Source of the DNA: Siphonodentalium dalli
Lineage: Eukaryota > Mollusca > Scaphopoda > Gadilida > Siphonodentaliidae
Assembly (NCBI GenBank): GCA_032622095.1
Contig: CP136063.1
Span: forward strand, 274,219,426-274,283,425
Length of the DNA stretch: 64,000 bases
Reading direction: 5' to 3'
The first letter of the stretch is position 1. Each line of letters starts with the position of its first letter. A program made the translations under genes and the position numbers. Positions 53,062 through 64,000 of this stretch are shown here, piece after piece. The notes beneath the pieces are model-generated. The model ran no database searches, was not told where the DNA came from, and was given only the letters and a program-made list of their open reading frames with translations.

Positions 53062-53073
53062 GTTACCTGTCAA

Positions 53074-54155
53074 TAGGTTATGAGACTTCTGCGATCAGAG
53101 AAGTATAACACTAAGGGAATTTGACTGATCGTACCATCCTTGTGACATTACACTTGTCCGATCAACCGACGACAGTACCGTATAAGACATGCATGCGATT
53201 TTGTGTATAATTATCTTTCGTACCAAGCGTGCGGTATTGATATATTGGCAGATGTGTCCGTATGCTTGCGACATTCAATGTGATAACAGTCCACAAATCT
53301 GTTAATTGCTCCTATTAATTCATGGCTATTTCTTTAATTTCACAGTGCGTTTCAAAGTTGTTGATATTCCCGGAAGTTTGTCCGTATGCATGCTTGCTAC
53401 ATGTAACATAGTGTTCCACCAAATACACGTAACAGGGGTACGCGCCGCTCTGCTAAGTACGCCCACCCAACTGCTCTTGGGGATATAAATAAGCATACAT
53501 GTATGCTTCTATGTCCACCCTGTACTCTTATACTTATGCTTAATTATGTTTTAATTTGCTGCCCTATGTATGTATTTGTGTCCGTATGTGTATTTAAACT
53601 GTGGGATTGCCAGGCAGACTATATATACTAAAGGTCAATCAAAATGGATTATTTACTCAGATCAAGAAATGATGTTGCTGTTTGGTAAAACCTATTTTCG
53701 ACAAAACATTTCTGAATTTGGGACATTTATATGATTGACATAATAAAGCTTTCCAGGCAGACTTTATGCAATGTTGGGAATTGCTACCGTGTCGCCCCGT
53801 ATACTCGTATCGACATTGGCAGAATTATCCACCCTGTACTCTTATTCCGTACTGCATGTATGCTCATTTAGACCCCGCGAGGGTACCTCCAATTTATGCA
53901 CAGAAGCATTGGCAGCTCAGATTTGAATCATGCGTTGAAAGTGCTGGGATAAATTGATATTCGGTGACTATATATACGATTACGAATATATCAATCCAAG
54001 TTGTAACATGGTATTTTAGTTTGATGACACAGACATTTCACCGAGTGGTCTAGCACATGTAGTACCCTGTACGTAACATCCTATAATTATTGTAATATTG
54101 AACTTAATGATCAACTTGGTGGTTGCTCCATTACGTGTCACGTACGATCATATTA
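53074..54155. other. Inner part of the left inverted arm
   Basis: Non-coding. 53,804-54,155 pairs with 59,193-59,545 in the right arm. Words such as GTCCGTATGC and CACCCTGTACTCTTAT recur nearby in diverged form, which suggests old internal duplications. No gene. Confidence 0.6.
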
Positions 54156-54915
54156 TTGTGAAATTTGGAGGCCTAATTATGGATAGTCTCGTTTGAGTCG
54201 ATTGTATTAAACAAACATCTCGTACTGTGTCTTCTTTTAGTTAGTAGAATTCAATTCATATAAAATAAATTGCTAAATTGATGTATAAAGCCATAAATAT
54301 CTAACTTCAAGTCATACCGGTATAAACATCGATTCAAATATAATTACCAGAGGTTTTATGTGTACCGGGTATGTCTGTAAAATAAGAACATCAAAATGTT
54401 GACACAAATCACGCTTTTGATGTAAACATAGCCACGCCTCATCAGTGGAATACCTGTGTGATACAACTTTCCCGTGGAAAATCCTACCTATATGCACGAC
54501 GTGACCAAGAAATCCACAAGCTATTTTTGTGTTCACGGGGCCGGTGCTCATGCATAATAATGCCCACGACATTGAACAGATAATGATTGTTGTCTTCGGG
54601 TCGACTTCTTTGAAACAAACTATATAAATGTATTGCATTTTCCCCGGTTATTAAAAATAATGCAAGATAGTCAATTTATTGTTCACTTACATATTCGGAA
54701 TGAGGTACCGGTAATAGTGTCACATACGATGGGGTCGTTTATATCAAAAATGTTTGGTGCCGGTTATGTGCAACTAACCTTTAAGACAAAACTGATGTCA
54801 GATTAAAAGGACAAGCAAAAAAAGACCTCGACCTGAACACAATGGGAAGAACATCTGTATATAAAGAAGCATGAATTTGCGGTTCACTACGACTGGTCCA
54901 GTGTTACAGTACTAG

Positions 54916-55090
54916 TAATGCCCAAAGTAATTGACCACTTAACCATAGCAGAATTATGGGTAATTTTTCAGGATTTAGTCGGAAATATGGCTTGTTGCCA
55001 TTCATTGGAAAGCTCTCATATTTCCGACTAAATCCTGAAAAATTACCCAAAATTCTGATGTGGTTAAGTGGCCAATTACTTTGGGCATTA
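54916..55090. mobile_element. Palindromic MITE, TAATGCCC family, copy 2 (~175 bp)
   Basis: Two arms of about 73 bp, TAATGCCCAAAGTAATTG... and its complement ending CAATTACTTTGGGCATTA, are separated by a spacer of about 28 bp (GCTTGTTGCCATTCATTGG). The arms differ at only a few positions. The internal GTAATTTTTCAGGATTTAG is shared with 46,108-46,208. Non-coding and able to fold into a long hairpin. Confidence 0.85.
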
Positions 55091-55283
55091 CTTTATTGGT
55101 ACCGTAAGTTAGTGATGACAAGTTCAACACATATGTTTCAAAATATCAAGACTGATATAAGATAATCGTCTAGTGTGGTTAAGTGGTCAATTACTTTGGG
55201 CATTACTGTATTGGTAAGTTATTGATGACAAGTTCAATGCATATGTTTCAAAATATCAAGATTGATATAAGATAATCGTCTAG
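55059..55283 (+). repeat. Tandem duplication of ~115/110 bp that includes the MITE end
   Basis: TGTGGTTAAGTGG begins at 55,059 and again at 55,174, and both units end AAGATAATCGTCTAG. The first unit starts inside the right arm of the MITE, so the duplication followed the insertion. Confidence 0.85.
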
Positions 55284-55750
55284 AGACGCCGCTAAAAGCT
55301 GGTCACCAATGCGTACCGGTATACATCCTGGCTACTAGACGGACAACGGCTCAAATGTTTCGGAAGATTGTCATATCTCAAAAACAACTAATATGGAAGT
55401 TGGAACGTGCCTTATAAAAGGCACCGATAATCACAAATCCACCAGAGAAATTGTCGCATCGATCGGATGGATCCTTCATATAACTTAAAGAACCAGGGCT
55501 TATATTTATGCGAGAATCCAAATATACATGTATTCTCGCAAATTACCCTGGATTCTCGTGAAAAAGTACATGTACCGGTACATGTATATACAGGGTATGG
55601 ATTATCGCAAAATCAGATGAAATATATGCCCTGAGACACACAAAATCATGTCATTCATATAGGCCTATGTAAAGTATGCATGCATGACCCAAACCTATTA
55701 ACCCTGCATACCCCAGTACGAGTACTGTCAGTACAGGTCATGATTTTGTA
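55284..55750. other. Non-coding DNA with ACATGTACCGGTACATGT words
   Basis: At about 55,566 there is a short self-complementary GTACATGTACCGGTACATGT motif. No gene. Confidence 0.5.
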
Positions 55751-55812
55751 CCCCGCTGGACAAAACAAGTGTCAATTGGCACCGCGGTGCATTTGCCGTT
55801 CGGTCGCGTTGT
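55751..55812 (+). mobile_element. Fragment of the GC-rich TIR element (one end only)
   Basis: CCCCGCTGGACAAAACAAG after TA, then TTGGCACCGCGGTGCATTTG, then the match stops. The other end is missing, so this is a truncated relic. Confidence 0.75.
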
Positions 55813-57417
55813 CAATATTAAAAATATCAATGAAATTGAATATATTAATAGTTAGAGATTCAAACCCCCTTGCCCTTTGATCCCATGTACTACTAGTAGT
55901 ATATCATGTCATGAATTTATTCAAAATCTGACAACTTGTTAATGTTTTGACTTACAGTTTTCTGATGGGGAATGTTTACCGGTATAACATTAAACAGACA
56001 ATGCAGGGCATACATTTCTTTGTTAATACCTGTTCCTACATGTAAATCCATTTGACAATTACTAGTAGGGATGGTGCCATCATGATATTTGTGATCCGAT
56101 AATTGCAATAAAATTGTTTTGATTAGCCGAGAGATATACTGATACCAGGATTGTAAGCAAATCAAAGAGAAATTGGCTCATCTCAATCATGCAATCACAA
56201 GCTGGGACCTTAACCTTAAATACAGTTAAATACATTGTTATACCTACAGTTAAATACATTTTTAAGGAATAGGTACAGTATTTTATATTTATACTTATAT
56301 ATATATCACCTGCATTATTATTTTCATCGCTATGGGCATAGCCACAGTAGAGATTCTGACACAAACTAGATCCCCTGGAAATATTTATAATAATCACCGC
56401 ATTACGCTTTCTTATATGGAAATCTCGATTGACGCTGAACAGAAATTTAATTAACAGTGGCCTAAACATAAGATATAACAACCCACTGTGGATTTCTACG
56501 TGTATATATGGAAACTGAAAGTGAAACACGTCTGCTCGGTGCGCCTTTCTCGGAATTGTTCACATTATAGCAATCACAACGCACCGCAGGCGCGTTGTTG
56601 CTTTTCATGTTTAGGCGTGAATGACGTCATTAATTTTTACAATACCATGAAACAGAATTTCGACGCGATGAAAATCCGGACAAGAAAAATGGGTTAAAAA
56701 TGACGTGACTTCCGCTCCGCTTTTTCGAAGCCTTGTGGCAAAACTGGTCCAGAGGTCACAGGTCGAGGAGTTCAGAATGCCGAAGATACATTGTACATTG
56801 ATTTGTTAGGCGAGTTGAACAACTCAATTCTCAACTGTCCCTACCAAATGACCGGCATCATTATAGTGTGATTTAACAACAGCGAATTTTCAAACAACAC
56901 CACGATGAATCAATTTGGAGTTATACATCGCAATTTTTCGACAGTACTATCAGTAGGCGATGCAAAAGTATTCGAACTAATCAAGTGTCAAAGTTGAAAG
57001 CGCATTTCATTTTCTACCTCACCCACGAACCAGTTTCGTCAACACCGAGGACAACATCAAGCAAATTATTACAGTACCATGGACCTTAAATCAACGATAG
57101 AGTGATCACAGAACACAACAATTTCGCCAACATTTCAACAACTTGAACTTGAAGATGATCATTTTATTGAATATTCATATTGGCGTTGACCTGTTGTTGA
57201 CATTGTGAATGTCACATTCAATGTGTGATTTGTTCTCTGGATTAAAACAAGACTCCAGCTTAAACTAACAGCCGAATGGTGAGTGCATAGCCATAGACTA
57301 CACTGTATGCAGTATGCATCAAATTCAATCCATCATGCATGATGTAGTGAACGTTCAGTCTCAGACCAATCTCGTTCAGACCAATCTCAATACAGTTGTA
57401 TCCTTTTAGTAATAGTA
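55813..57417. other. Central non-coding DNA, includes a GC-richer patch
   Basis: No supported gene. 56,520-56,790 is GC-richer than its surroundings. A 149-codon minus frame (56,080-56,529) and a 69-codon plus frame (56,488-56,697) show no known motif. Confidence 0.45.
56620..56631. promoter_or_regulatory. Palindromic CRE-like site
   Basis: AATGACGTCATT contains the full TGACGTCA element bound by CREB/ATF family bZIP proteins in animals. A second half-site TGACGTGAC follows at about 56,701. Without a gene downstream, a regulatory role is only a possibility. Confidence 0.2.
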
Positions 57418-57731
57418 CCCTTCTGGACAAAACAACTGTCCATTTAACTGCGGTGTGGTTAGCATTGCCACCGCTGCCGAAATGCAACTACACCGCGGCT
57501 CCACCAGCTAACTACAGTTGGGCCGTGGTGTACTTTCATTAAAATTAAACCGAAAGACGACACAAACCAGAAATCTAACCACGGCGTACATGTTATTCGG
57601 CCACGAGGGTACTAGTAGTTGCTGTTCGGCCGCAGTGAATTTGCCGTTAACTGCAGTTACAAACTCTTGACACCGCGGCCGAACGGCAAATACACCACGG
57701 TACCAATGGACACTTGCTTTGTCCAGCGGGG
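57418..57731 (-). mobile_element. GC-rich TIR element, copy 2 (314 bp)
   Basis: Flanked by TA at 57,416 and 57,732, with ends CCCTTCTGGACAAAACAA and the complement of CCCCGCTGGACAAAGC. The end with TTAACTGCGGTGTGG lies at the left, so it is reversed relative to the 44,792 copy. Internal CCGCGGCCGAACGGCAA repeats are present. Confidence 0.8.
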
Positions 57732-57832
57732 TATGCTTGGGGCCCCGGAACGCATAGCAGTGACTGGTAGGCTTAAGCATACCGTACGTGGCTGTTGGTA
57801 CAAAAGTTTGCTGGAATGTGCATACTACAGTA

Positions 57833-58567
57833 CCCTGCTGGACAAAACAAGTGTCCACTTAACCGCGGTGCGGTTAGCGTTGCCACCGCGGCTGAAATGA
57901 AACTACACCGCGGCTCCACCGGCTAACTACAGTTGGGTTGCCGTGTACTTGCCATTTGGCCATGGTGTATTTGCCGCTGTGTACGTTCATTAAACTGAAA
58001 AAAGATGATACGAACCAGAAATCTAACCATGGTGTACATGCGGTCCGGCCGCGGTGTACCCCGCTGGACAAAACAAGTGTCCATTGGCACCTCGGTGTAT
58101 TTGCCGTTCGGCTGCGGTGTCAGAGTTTGTAACTGCAGTTGAGCACCGCGGCCGAACGGCAAGTACACTGCGGCCAAACGGCAAGTTCACTGCGACCGAA
58201 AGGCAACTACCCTTGCGGTCGAATGGCATGTACACCGTGGTTAGATTTCTGGTTTGTATTCTCTTTTTTCAGTTTTATGAAAGTACAACGTAGCAACTAC
58301 ACCATGCCGAATGGCAATTACACCGCGGCCCAACTGTAGTTAGCCGGTGGAGCCGCGGTGTAGTTGCATTTTGGCCGCGGTGGCAACGCTAACCGCACCG
58401 CAGTTAAGTCGACACTTATTTTGTCCAGCAGGGTAGTTGCCGTTCGCCCATGGTGTACCGTACTTGCCGTTCGGCCGCGGTGCTCAACTGCAGTTCCAAA
58501 CTCTGACACCGCGGCCGAATGGCAAATACACCGCGGTGACATTGGACACTTGTTTTCTCAAGCAGGG
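57833..58567 (-). mobile_element. GC-rich TIR element, copy 3, interrupted by another copy
   Basis: Ends CCCTGCTGGACAAAAC (57,833) and the complement CTTGTTTTCTCAAGCAGGG (58,567), flanked by TA. It is split by a second element at 58,059-58,433. Removing that insert leaves about 360 bp, similar to the other copies. Confidence 0.8.
58059..58433 (+). mobile_element. GC-rich TIR element, copy 4, nested inside copy 3 (375 bp)
   Basis: CCCCGCTGGACAAAACAAG starts after TA at 58,057 and the complement ends GTCCAGCAGGG before TA at 58,434. Either side of it the host element reads GCGGTGTA and TAGTTGCCGTTCG, which join into the normal internal repeat, so TA was the target and was duplicated. Confidence 0.83.
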
Positions 58568-59192
58568 TATGTAAATAAAATAGTGAACTTGGAAGTTGGA
58601 AAACCCGATTTAAATACATGTATGTACCTGTAGTACATGTATAAAACTTATTCTTCCACCCAAAAAGTATATATATATTAATGGAATGACTAGAGATGGC
58701 GAAATAATTAGAGTTAGTTGATCCCCAATTGTCGCATCCCGAATCGAAATATAAAAACATGTATTTACAATTAAGCGTAGTTACTAGTGCAGACGAAGAT
58801 ATCTACGGTATGGTGTAATATGGTCGATTTCATTTTCTTTGATATTTTCGGGTGGAGGAATCGGGTCCGACAAAATCGTGGATAGATTGTTCCCATGATT
58901 GCAGTGTCGCCTCACCGGTACATGATGATTGTGACATTGATGTTATTGTAGATTGAGATTGACTACCCTGTGATCTTTCCAGCCATTATTTTTATGTACC
59001 GGTGCACACAACTGCGATTACTTCGCAATTGATGGTTTCCAAGGATATTTATATGAGCATGTGTAGTCTAACTACCAGTTTAATACTTACTTACATGTAT
59101 GGAACTCCTTCCACTTACGAAATCTTGAATCGTCGTCGTCCGAATTTTCACTTGAGTGACAATGAAATCAGACTGACCATCATACTGACCAG
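58568..59192. other. Non-coding DNA of the central spacer, right end
   Basis: AT-rich with ACATGTATG words. A 71-codon plus frame begins at 59,002 and runs into the right arm. No gene. Confidence 0.45.
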
Positions 59193-59738
59193 TAATATGA
59201 TCGTACGTGACACGTAATGGAGCAACCACCAAGTTGATCATTAAGTTCAATATTACAATAATTATAGGATGTTACGTACAGGGTACTACATGTGCTAGAC
59301 CACTCGGAGAAATGTCTGTGTCATCAAACTAAAATACCATGTTACAACTTGGATTGATATATTCGTAATCGTACATATAGTCACGGAATATCAATTTATC
59401 CCAGCACTTTCAGCGCATGATTCAAATCTGAGCTGCCAATGCTTCTGTGCATAAATTGGAGGTACCCTCGCGGGGTCTAAATAAGCATACATGCAGTGCG
59501 GAATAAGAGTACAGGGTGGATAATTCTGCCAATGTCGATACGAGTATTTGTATGTCAAAACCGTAAGGCTGTATTACAAAACTTGTCTCCTTTAAAAAGT
59601 ACGCATGCTTTCAAATTGCTGTGCATAACATATAACATCTACCCGCAAGTGGGATTTACTGGAATACTTCAGTGGCGTATATTCTTTCTTTGATAATCTA
59701 ATTGAACCTATTAATAATTGCTTTTTGTTGTCATGGTT

Positions 59739-62295
59739 GTTACGCCAGCTTTTGAGGTAACTGACCACTTTTGAAAGTAGGTCTCCACTTTTGAAGTAAA
59801 AAACGCCAGCTTTTGAAGTACCTCACCACTTTTGTAATAAAATCGCCAGCTTTTGTAGTAAAGTGAGGTCTCCGCTTTTGAAGTAAAACACGCCAGATTT
59901 TGTAGGTCTCCACTTTTGCAATAACAAAATTACAGCTTTTGAAGTAAACTGACTCAATACATTTTGACGGGCGCTGAACGATTTTCATGACAAAGTCAAC
60001 CCGATAATACATTGTCGCTATCGCCCATACAAGTGTGATGTGGTTTGAATAGCTTTCAGGCATACCAACACAAGAGAAATCACACAGTCAAACGCCCATA
60101 CACGTGTGACGTGTACCAAAAGGCACTTAGTGAGTCTGGTTGCGTGACAAAAGAATACACACCGGTAAACGACCATACGAGTGTGATGTGGTTTGAATAG
60201 CTTTCAGTTAAACTGTCACACAGTCAATCGTCCATACACGTGTACCAAAAAATTACTTAATGAGTCCGTTCCGTGACAAAAGAATCTACACCGGTAATCG
60301 ACCATACGAGTGTAACGTGGTTTGAATAGCTTTCAGTTAAACTATCACAAGACAACTCACAGTCAATCGTCCATACACGTGTGACGTGTACCAAAAGGCT
60401 CGAGGAATGTTTCTGGGTGAACTGTGAACTTGATTTATTATATTTTGGCTCCAGTAAACGTGAATCAGTGGACGAATTTGCATGGCTGGTAGATTTAGAG
60501 ATCTGGTATATTACTAAAATTATAAGAATTTCTTTATAAACTACACACTTCAAGATTTAAACTAATTGCTGAAATATAAGTGCATGCAATATTTCGGATC
60601 AGTGACCATTAACAATATAGACTACCAACTACAATATGTACCTACATATATTGTGTTCTGGTATGTGTGTTTTGTTGTGTTCTGAGATATCTCAAAATAA
60701 TTTATCATTGTTTTTATGTTAAGTTATCAGTCAACGAGACACCCCAACCTTCCCTGTATATAGTACACCACTTAGTCTGACCCCAATTGATAGGTGCAAC
60801 ATAGCAATAGTAAATATGTATACCGTCATATATTGTCTTCATGATAGAATATTGATTTAATTTATTGACCATAATAAACAAAACAGATTTAGATAGCAGA
60901 ATTGTTGATGTAGATGAGAGGCGATAAGGGACCAAGCTATACAATATTATACATAACTATTCAAGAAATATAGCGTCTAAGGGGAGGTTAAGGATAAAGT
61001 TGACTAATTATTATTTAACTATATCAACAACATCGTTCCATTCATTCTTAATTTTGTTATGCGTTTCATTATATATTGCTGTGACTGAAAATTGACAATA
61101 AAATTATTGGTATTCGTATATTGTGTTGAATAAATTTTGAAAGGAGACTGAACCTTTGGCGTCAAGAACATTGAGATTTGAAAGTTTAACTTTCCCTGTA
61201 TAGCGACATAACGCCATCGACTCCGTTATTTTATATACTCAAGCATCAGATGATATGTGAACCCAATGGTTTCCACACAACACATTACTGGACCCCGTGT
61301 TTTATAGCTGGCCACGTTTGACGTAGTTCTAATACTTCGGTTATGTGACATAATTTAAATGATCGAAATTTGTTGTTAATGTCGCCTTCCAGAGACGAAG
61401 CTAATAAACCGAACATTTTCTGCTGTCCCTAAAGCGTCGGCGGATCACCTAATTTCGAGGGTATGAATATGCAATTAAAAGTGAGGCCAAATATACCAAC
61501 TATGTTCCGTTGGAACTACTACATCACCTAATTTCGATGAACTATATATGTTGTCATGTCACTGGACTGACAAAACGTCTTGTCTCACTCAATGTCACAT
61601 CAAACTTCTTCTGACAAAGGTCGCAGTTGTAAGGGCAGTCAATGATGTGGGTTGTCAGGCTGACTGGGAACAATCGTATATACTCACCTATGTGTGTTAA
61701 TAAGCTTAGGCAGGGAAACGGACACACTAATGCCTTTTGGAACACGTCACAGTTGTATGGGCGATGACGCTGTAAATTATCTTGTGTTGGTATGACTGAA
61801 GGCTATTCGAACCACATCACATGCATGTGGTCGAGTACCGGTGTGGATTGTTTTGTCACGGAACCGGACTCACTAAGTGCCTTTTGCTACACGTCACACG
61901 TGAATTGGCGATTGACTGACTGGAGGCTATTCAAACCACGTCACACTCGTATGGTCGATAACCTGTGTGTATTCTTTTGTCACGCAACCGGACTCACTAA
62001 GTGCCTTTTGGTACATGTCACACGTATATGGCCGATTAACTGTGATTTCTTGTCGGTATGACTGAAAGCTATTCAAACCACATCACACTCGTATGGTCGA
62101 TTACAGGTGTGGAGACCTAGTTTTTTTTACTACAAAAGCTGGCGTTTTTTTACTTCAAAAGCGGAGACCTCACTTTACTACAAAAGCTGGCGATTTTATT
62201 ACAAAAGTGGTGAGGTACTTCAAAAGCTGGCGTTTTTTACTTCAAAAGTGGAGAACTACTTCAAAAGTGGTCATTACTTCAAAAGCTGGCGTAAC
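59739..62295 (-). mobile_element. Fold-back transposable element, right copy (2,557 bp)
   Basis: Ends GTTACGCCAGCTTTTGAGG (59,739) and the complement ending GCTGGCGTAAC (62,295). Flanks TCATGGTT (59,731-59,738) and ACATGGTT (62,296-62,303) share seven of eight bases. Same build as the left copy: repeat TIRs at about 59,739-60,410 and 61,730-62,295, single-copy core between. It is most simply the duplicate of the left insertion carried by the inverted arm. Confidence 0.88.
61554..61665 (-). pseudogene. Decayed C2H2 zinc-finger-like remnant, right copy
   Basis: The minus strand reads LTTHIID, CPYNCDLCQKKF, DVTLSETRR and a stop at 61,554. The CxxC knuckle is intact here, unlike in the left copy, but no His pair follows. 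It is upstream-linked to an L..H that could be the tail of a preceding finger. Non-functional as it stands. Confidence 0.45.
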
Positions 62296-62303
62296 ACATG
62301 GTT

Positions 62304-64000
62304 AAGGAATTTAGTTAGTGGTACATGTAGGTCAGAAAAATTTATAGTAAACATTTGTATAACGTTATCCACTCTGAAGAGGCTCAAAATGGATACATGT
62401 ATATACATGTACAAGAACTAAATATTAATTTAATTTACTTGCTCTTTTCAATTAACTTTCCACATCAAAATGAGAATAACTCACTTTTGATACATATTAT
62501 ATTGGTGAATTCGATGTCTGAAACCGTTGTCTAAATTCACTCGAGAATGTAATATGAGGCACACATTCTCAATTTGTTATACTCAACTTTGATGTCCAGT
62601 AAATAGTTTATTTGGAAATTTTATTTTGCTCGATCACACGCATGTGATATTGCTAGTCAGGTTTTAAAAGGGCAACTGATATTCGGTCACCTCTGTGTAT
62701 GCCTTCCCATTTCTAAATCCTCTAGATTATAACCGACCACACTAACACTTAAAACTTGAAAATGTCAGAACCTGGCCGCATGCGTGTGGGATAGCATAAA
62801 CACTGTATGCTTAATATTGTGATTAGTATAACATTTGCATGCATATTTATATAACATGTATATATTTGTCATTTGTATATATACTCTCCTAAATTGAGGT
62901 TAACAATAAACTTATTGTGAAATTAAGAACTTGCAATGATTGAACTAAGTACCAGTAACAAATTAAGACTATTGTCGTTGTGTATGTCACAAGCATATGG
63001 GCGCATGCTTGGTATGAGATACACATGTAATATACATAACAATAATAATGCATGTTTGTATTCCGGTTGTCAGTTTATCACACGATTGTAATGGCGTGAT
63101 TGAAAGATTTTGGATCGGGGACGTGGCTAGAATATCTATCATTTAGAATGGCCTCAATCTTTGCAAGAGAAATTTCCAACTGACACCCCCGACAGTTGGA
63201 AAATGTCCAACTGATGTCTAAAGTCGGAAAATATTTTTTTCTTAAATTAATAAGCAGTTTTTGACTGGCCACAGGAGAGGGACCTAGATCATGTCACACA
63301 TACACAATGTATCTACTCTTTTCTACACACAAGGCACGTAGCCAAAGTAGAGATTCATGACAATAAATTTCCAACTGATAGCAATTTCATTAAAACAAAT
63401 TGATCAAAAGTAGGAAATAAACAAATGTTGTTCTAAAAAAAATTTCCCCTTAATAAATTGTTGGAAAATAAAACTACAAGAACAATTGCAACCTACTGTT
63501 CCGTCAGACATGCAATTTCCAACTATTGAAAAATTTGACTTGAGTTGGGGACACCCCCCCCCCCCATCGCCATGTCCCTGCTTGACCTATCACATGTCCT
63601 TCCGTTGTTACAGGAGTGTCAACTTTTCCACCAGTAATATACATGAGCGGTTGTATTTGTGATATGATAGAACACCATCTCCCAAGCCCCCCATCATGTC
63701 GACATTTGTATAAGATGTGTGTTGCCTAACACTGTGTCTTAAATATCAATGAAATCGCAAAATTTGTATTTAAAAACACATACTTAACCACAAAACTGGA
63801 AATTTTAATAATTTTTGTGATATTATTTGTCTTGGGATAAGTTCCATATATGCTTAAACTTAAAAGACACCACACACCACCAGTAGTTTTACAGGACAAA
63901 ACAATGTTATACAAATGTATGTAGCGAGCATATGGACAAACTTCTCAACACACTCTGTATCCTGGAACATGACAAACATAGCAAGAAATTACCAGGTACA
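62304..64000. other. Host DNA of the right arm outside the fold-back element
   Basis: Counterpart of 47,010-48,697. Includes the poly-C run at 63,554-63,565 and the AGTTGGAAATTT words. No gene that I can support. Confidence 0.6.

Larger units (their letters stand above)
47010..54155 (+). repeat. Left arm of a large inverted repeat (>=7.1 kb)
   Basis: It reads as the reverse complement of 59,193-64,000. The pairing starts at GGTAATTTCTTGCTATG (47,018) opposite the window end, runs through the fold-back element, and stops at CGTACGATCATATTA (54,155). Identity over the first 300 bp is high, with several percent substitutions and small indels. The outer limit is unknown because the partner arm runs out of the window. 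The left arm has 2.3 kb (about 51,467-53,803) that the right arm lacks. Confidence 0.93.
54156..59192. other. Central spacer between inverted arms (5,037 bp)
   Basis: Not part of either arm. It contains a palindromic MITE, a small tandem duplication and a cluster of GC-rich TIR elements, listed separately. A 108-codon minus frame at 54,312-54,638 has no motif that I know. I cannot support a gene here. Confidence 0.8.
59193..64000 (-). repeat. Right arm of the large inverted repeat (continues past the window)
   Basis: Reverse complement of the left arm from TAATATGATCGTACGTG (59,193) to the last base. It carries its own fold-back copy. It lacks the left arm's 51,467-53,803, joining at 59,545-59,547. 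Confidence 0.93.

Noticed and set aside
54312-54638. 108-codon minus frame as a possible gene
   Set aside because: No recognisable domain, no supporting splice or poly-A context, and the length is plausible by chance in 30 kb of AT-rich DNA.
57508-58760. Cluster of 60-116 codon frames on both strands
   Set aside because: These overlap the GC-rich TIR elements, share peptides such as VHWHRGVFAVRPRC through repetition, and read across element boundaries.

Overview
The window is eukaryotic nuclear DNA, almost certainly from a marine invertebrate and most likely a mollusc, perhaps a bivalve. The reasons are the lack of any dense open gene, the very large satellite content, the many non-autonomous transposons, the frequent ACATGTAC and ACCGGTA words, and a 67-bp SINE tail with the ATATGGCC...GACGTTAAACC...CAATCAAA look that I associate with molluscan SINEs. 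The species is not identifiable from what I can see. I find no protein-coding gene that I would defend. Nearly every open frame of 60 codons or more is a chance frame through a tandem repeat or a short frame in AT-rich DNA.

Region 1 (1-34,788) is one uninterrupted satellite array with a 42/43-bp unit, roughly 800 units. It is hierarchical. Units pair into 86-bp dimers in places, group into about 2,064-bp blocks (called beta here) and about 2.8-kb blocks (alpha), and these form a 13,403-bp super-unit of which two nearly identical copies and a diverged partial third copy are present. Each full super-unit carries one block of the same satellite in reverse orientation (11,881-14,840 and 25,284-27,755). 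The array stops abruptly at 34,788.

Region 2 (34,789-43,930) holds about 1 kb of unique DNA and then a tandem segmental duplication of about 4.1 kb. Each copy contains a terminal-inverted-repeat (TIR) element with an internal GC-rich tandem repeat of about 140 bp, a minisatellite built on TATGACCGG/GGATAATATG, and a stretch of AT-rich DNA.

Region 3 (43,931-64,000) is a nested landscape of mobile elements. Two inverted arms (at least 47,010-54,155 and 59,193-64,000) flank a 5.0-kb centre. Each arm contains one copy of a 2.6-kb fold-back element with long repeat-built TIRs and 7-8 bp target duplications. A related empty site survives at 52,304. The unique core of the fold-back element carries a decayed C2H2 zinc-finger-like coding remnant. 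The centre contains several copies, one nested inside another, of a GC-rich TIR element that inserts at TA, together with a palindromic MITE. The window is best read as a satellite/transposon-rich, gene-poor chromosomal region shaped by unequal exchange, inversion and fold-back element activity.
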